This document shows, in pieces, positions 62,931-64,000 of a DNA stretch of 64,000 nt. The position numbers and the translations under genes were made by a program. The stretch's first letter is position 1; each line of letters opens with the position of its first letter. The notes beneath the pieces were generated by a model. The model was not told the DNA's origin, made no database searches, and worked only from the letters and a program-made list of their open reading frames with translations. The stretch comes from Evansella sp. AB-P1 (GTDB lineage: Bacteria; Bacillota; Bacilli; Bacillales; Salisediminibacteriaceae), in assembly GCF_029688925.1 (NCBI RefSeq), contig NZ_JARUKY010000001.1:186001-250000 (forward strand), in the 5' to 3' direction.

Positions 62931-64000
62931 TTAAATTAATGGTGTTAGAGCTTTCGTTTTGTCAATATGAATAAAAGCATCGTATCTTTCAGAAGGGCGG
63001 GTGGGTACGTAATTTCCATATTGATCGTATGATGGGTTATAGACAACCCCGATAGCACGGTGACCAATATTATTCTGAAATAGATGTTTATTATCTTCTG
63101 TAAACATAATATATTGATTACCTTTACCTGTATAGTGAAAGCTCTCTTCAAAGCTCCCGGAGGAACCTGCTGGAACAGTCAAAATTTTGGGCTTATCTCC
63201 CCATTTATCCGCAGCGATAACAGTTCCTTCATATGTTCCCAAGCCAATAGCATATACATTTTCTTTCCCATAATTCTCCCGTGCTAATTGACCTACATTT
63301 ACCATACCCTCATTAGCCATATCTGTAGCTCTCGCATCACCAATATGTGTATTGTGCTCCCATACGATGCCTTTAGCGGTTGCTCCATAGAATTCACTGA
63401 TGTACTGAAGAGCATCAATCATATGTCGATCCCGAATGTTCCATGATTCATTATCATTTGTTACCATCGTATGATAGTAATGTTCAGCATTCCTTGTAAC
63501 GATTCCATTTACTTTCATATTGAGTACTGATTCTGGATCATCACTGCTGATTGTTTTATTTTCTTGTAAGGAGAGGAGGAGTTCCATTATTTCATTCATA
63601 CAATCCTCTCCGTAAAAGGCTGCAGAAATGCCATACATTTCTGGATTTCGTTTGTATGGTTCGAAGCATTCGATTGCTTGTAATGCTTTATTTATATGAG
63701 GTGATTTCGTTTTTTTCAAATAGTCAACGATTGCCTCCATCGATTCCCATAAGCTGTATACATCAAGGCCATAAAAGCCAACCATTTCATTTGGATTTGT
63801 GTGATTGTATTCATATAACCACTCCACAAGGTCAACCATTTCATTGTTAGCCCACATCCAGCTTGGCCATCGTTGAAATGACTTTTTCAAAACATCCTCA
63901 GCACTGGAATACTCTGGTGTCAATCCTTTAACGTAGCGATTTACCTCATAACAAGCGGGCCAATCTCCTTCAACAGCTATGAAAGAGAAGCTGTGTTCCT
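62931..64000 (-). CDS. Erythromycin esterase family protein (5' part outside the window)
   Basis: The frame is open to the window edge, so the start is not visible. Translation of the last 77 bases gives EHSFSFIAVEGDWPACYEV, containing the family's EGDWP motif, joined to NRYVKGLTPEYSS. A conserved histidine motif appears later as WEHNTHIGDARA. The family hydrolyses lactone esters (Ere) or has unknown hydrolase roles; most chromosomal bacillar members are not proven resistance genes. At least 356 residues are present here, of about 430 expected. The apparent TTG start at 63923 is internal to the conserved domain and is not the true start. Confidence 0.92.
   Translation of the reverse strand, partial: EHSFSFIAVEGDWPACYEVNRYVKGLTPEYSSAEDVLKKSFQRWPSWMWANNEMVDLVEWLYEYNHTNPNEMVGFYGLDVYSLWESMEAIVDYLKKTKSPHINKALQAIECFEPYKRNPEMYGISAAFYGEDCMNEIMELLLSLQENKTISSDDPESVLNMKVNGIVTRNAEHYYHTMVTNDNESWNIRDRHMIDALQYISEFYGATAKGIVWEHNTHIGDARATDMANEGMVNVGQLARENYGKENVYAIGLGTYEGTVIAADKWGDKPKILTVPAGSSGSFEESFHYTGKGNQYIMFTEDNKHLFQNNIGHRAIGVVYNPSYDQYGNYVPTRPSERYDAFIHIDKTKALTPLI

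Noticed and set aside
63923..63925. TTG as the start of the erythromycin esterase-type gene
   Set aside because: The frame upstream to the window edge encodes the conserved EGDWP motif, so the real start lies outside.

Overview
The window is chromosomal DNA from a low-GC Gram-positive bacterium, almost certainly of the family Bacillaceae. The sequence supports this through B. subtilis-type gene pairs (yfmL/yfmM, the MoxR/DUF58/DUF4129 cluster, ytvI-like, cshA, yfmR), strong AGGAGG ribosome binding sites, lipobox lipoproteins, Fnr/Rex-type anaerobic control and TPP and c-di-GMP riboswitches. I cannot name the genus from sequence alone. Oxygen-independent thiamine synthesis (ThiH), pyruvate formate-lyase and a 2-oxoacid:ferredoxin oxidoreductase suggest a facultative anaerobe. 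No rRNA, tRNA, prophage, CRISPR array or transposase gene is visible.

Layout. 0.3-6.6 kb: bacterial NO synthase, a CPWC lipoprotein, a fatty acid desaturase, RecQ and a small lipoprotein. 6.8-16.4 kb is a signalling block: a MalT/LuxR-type regulator, a DUF4870 membrane protein, an 1113-residue hybrid histidine kinase with two kinase cores, an OmpR-type response regulator, a c-di-GMP-I riboswitch directly in front of a 44-residue SinI-like antirepressor gene, a decayed chemoreceptor-like coiled-coil protein and an unrecognised membrane protein. 16.5-34.9 kb is housekeeping: a hydrolase/flavin reductase pair, a SIMPL protein, YfmM and YfmL, the MoxR/DUF58/DUF4129 operon, a TraB/GumN lipoprotein, a SNF2 helicase, CshA and DUF421/DUF1657 proteins.

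35.4-42.8 kb is thiamine synthesis. A leftward thiD-thiE pair and a rightward thiG-thiH-tenI-thiS-thiF operon diverge from two back-to-back TPP riboswitches, each followed by an intrinsic terminator. The leftward riboswitch is separated from thiD by about 1.1 kb of dispersed repeats and a 51-bp minisatellite whose units each carry a hairpin. 43-50.3 kb: an unrecognised 562-residue membrane-anchored protein, YfmR, a 50-residue protein, DUF2325, a YtvI-like permease and an SDR reductase. 51-57.4 kb is anaerobic carbon metabolism: KorAB-type oxidoreductase, then PflB and PflA behind an overlapping Fnr/Rex-like operator. 57.5-64 kb: a secreted or anchored endonuclease/phosphatase-type protein, a GNAT acetyltransferase, an ECF sigma/anti-sigma pair with a likely autoregulated promoter, a paralogue of the membrane protein at 21.9 kb, a repeat-rich kilobase and the 3' part of an erythromycin esterase-type gene cut by the window edge.

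The most striking non-coding content is (i) the c-di-GMP riboswitch-sinI unit, where the 5' strand of aptamer helix P1 can also pair with the Shine-Dalgarno sequence, giving a simple ON-switch model for a biofilm antirepressor; and (ii) several dispersed repeat families that sit exactly at, or supply, stop codons of neighbouring genes and that carry hairpins or terminators.
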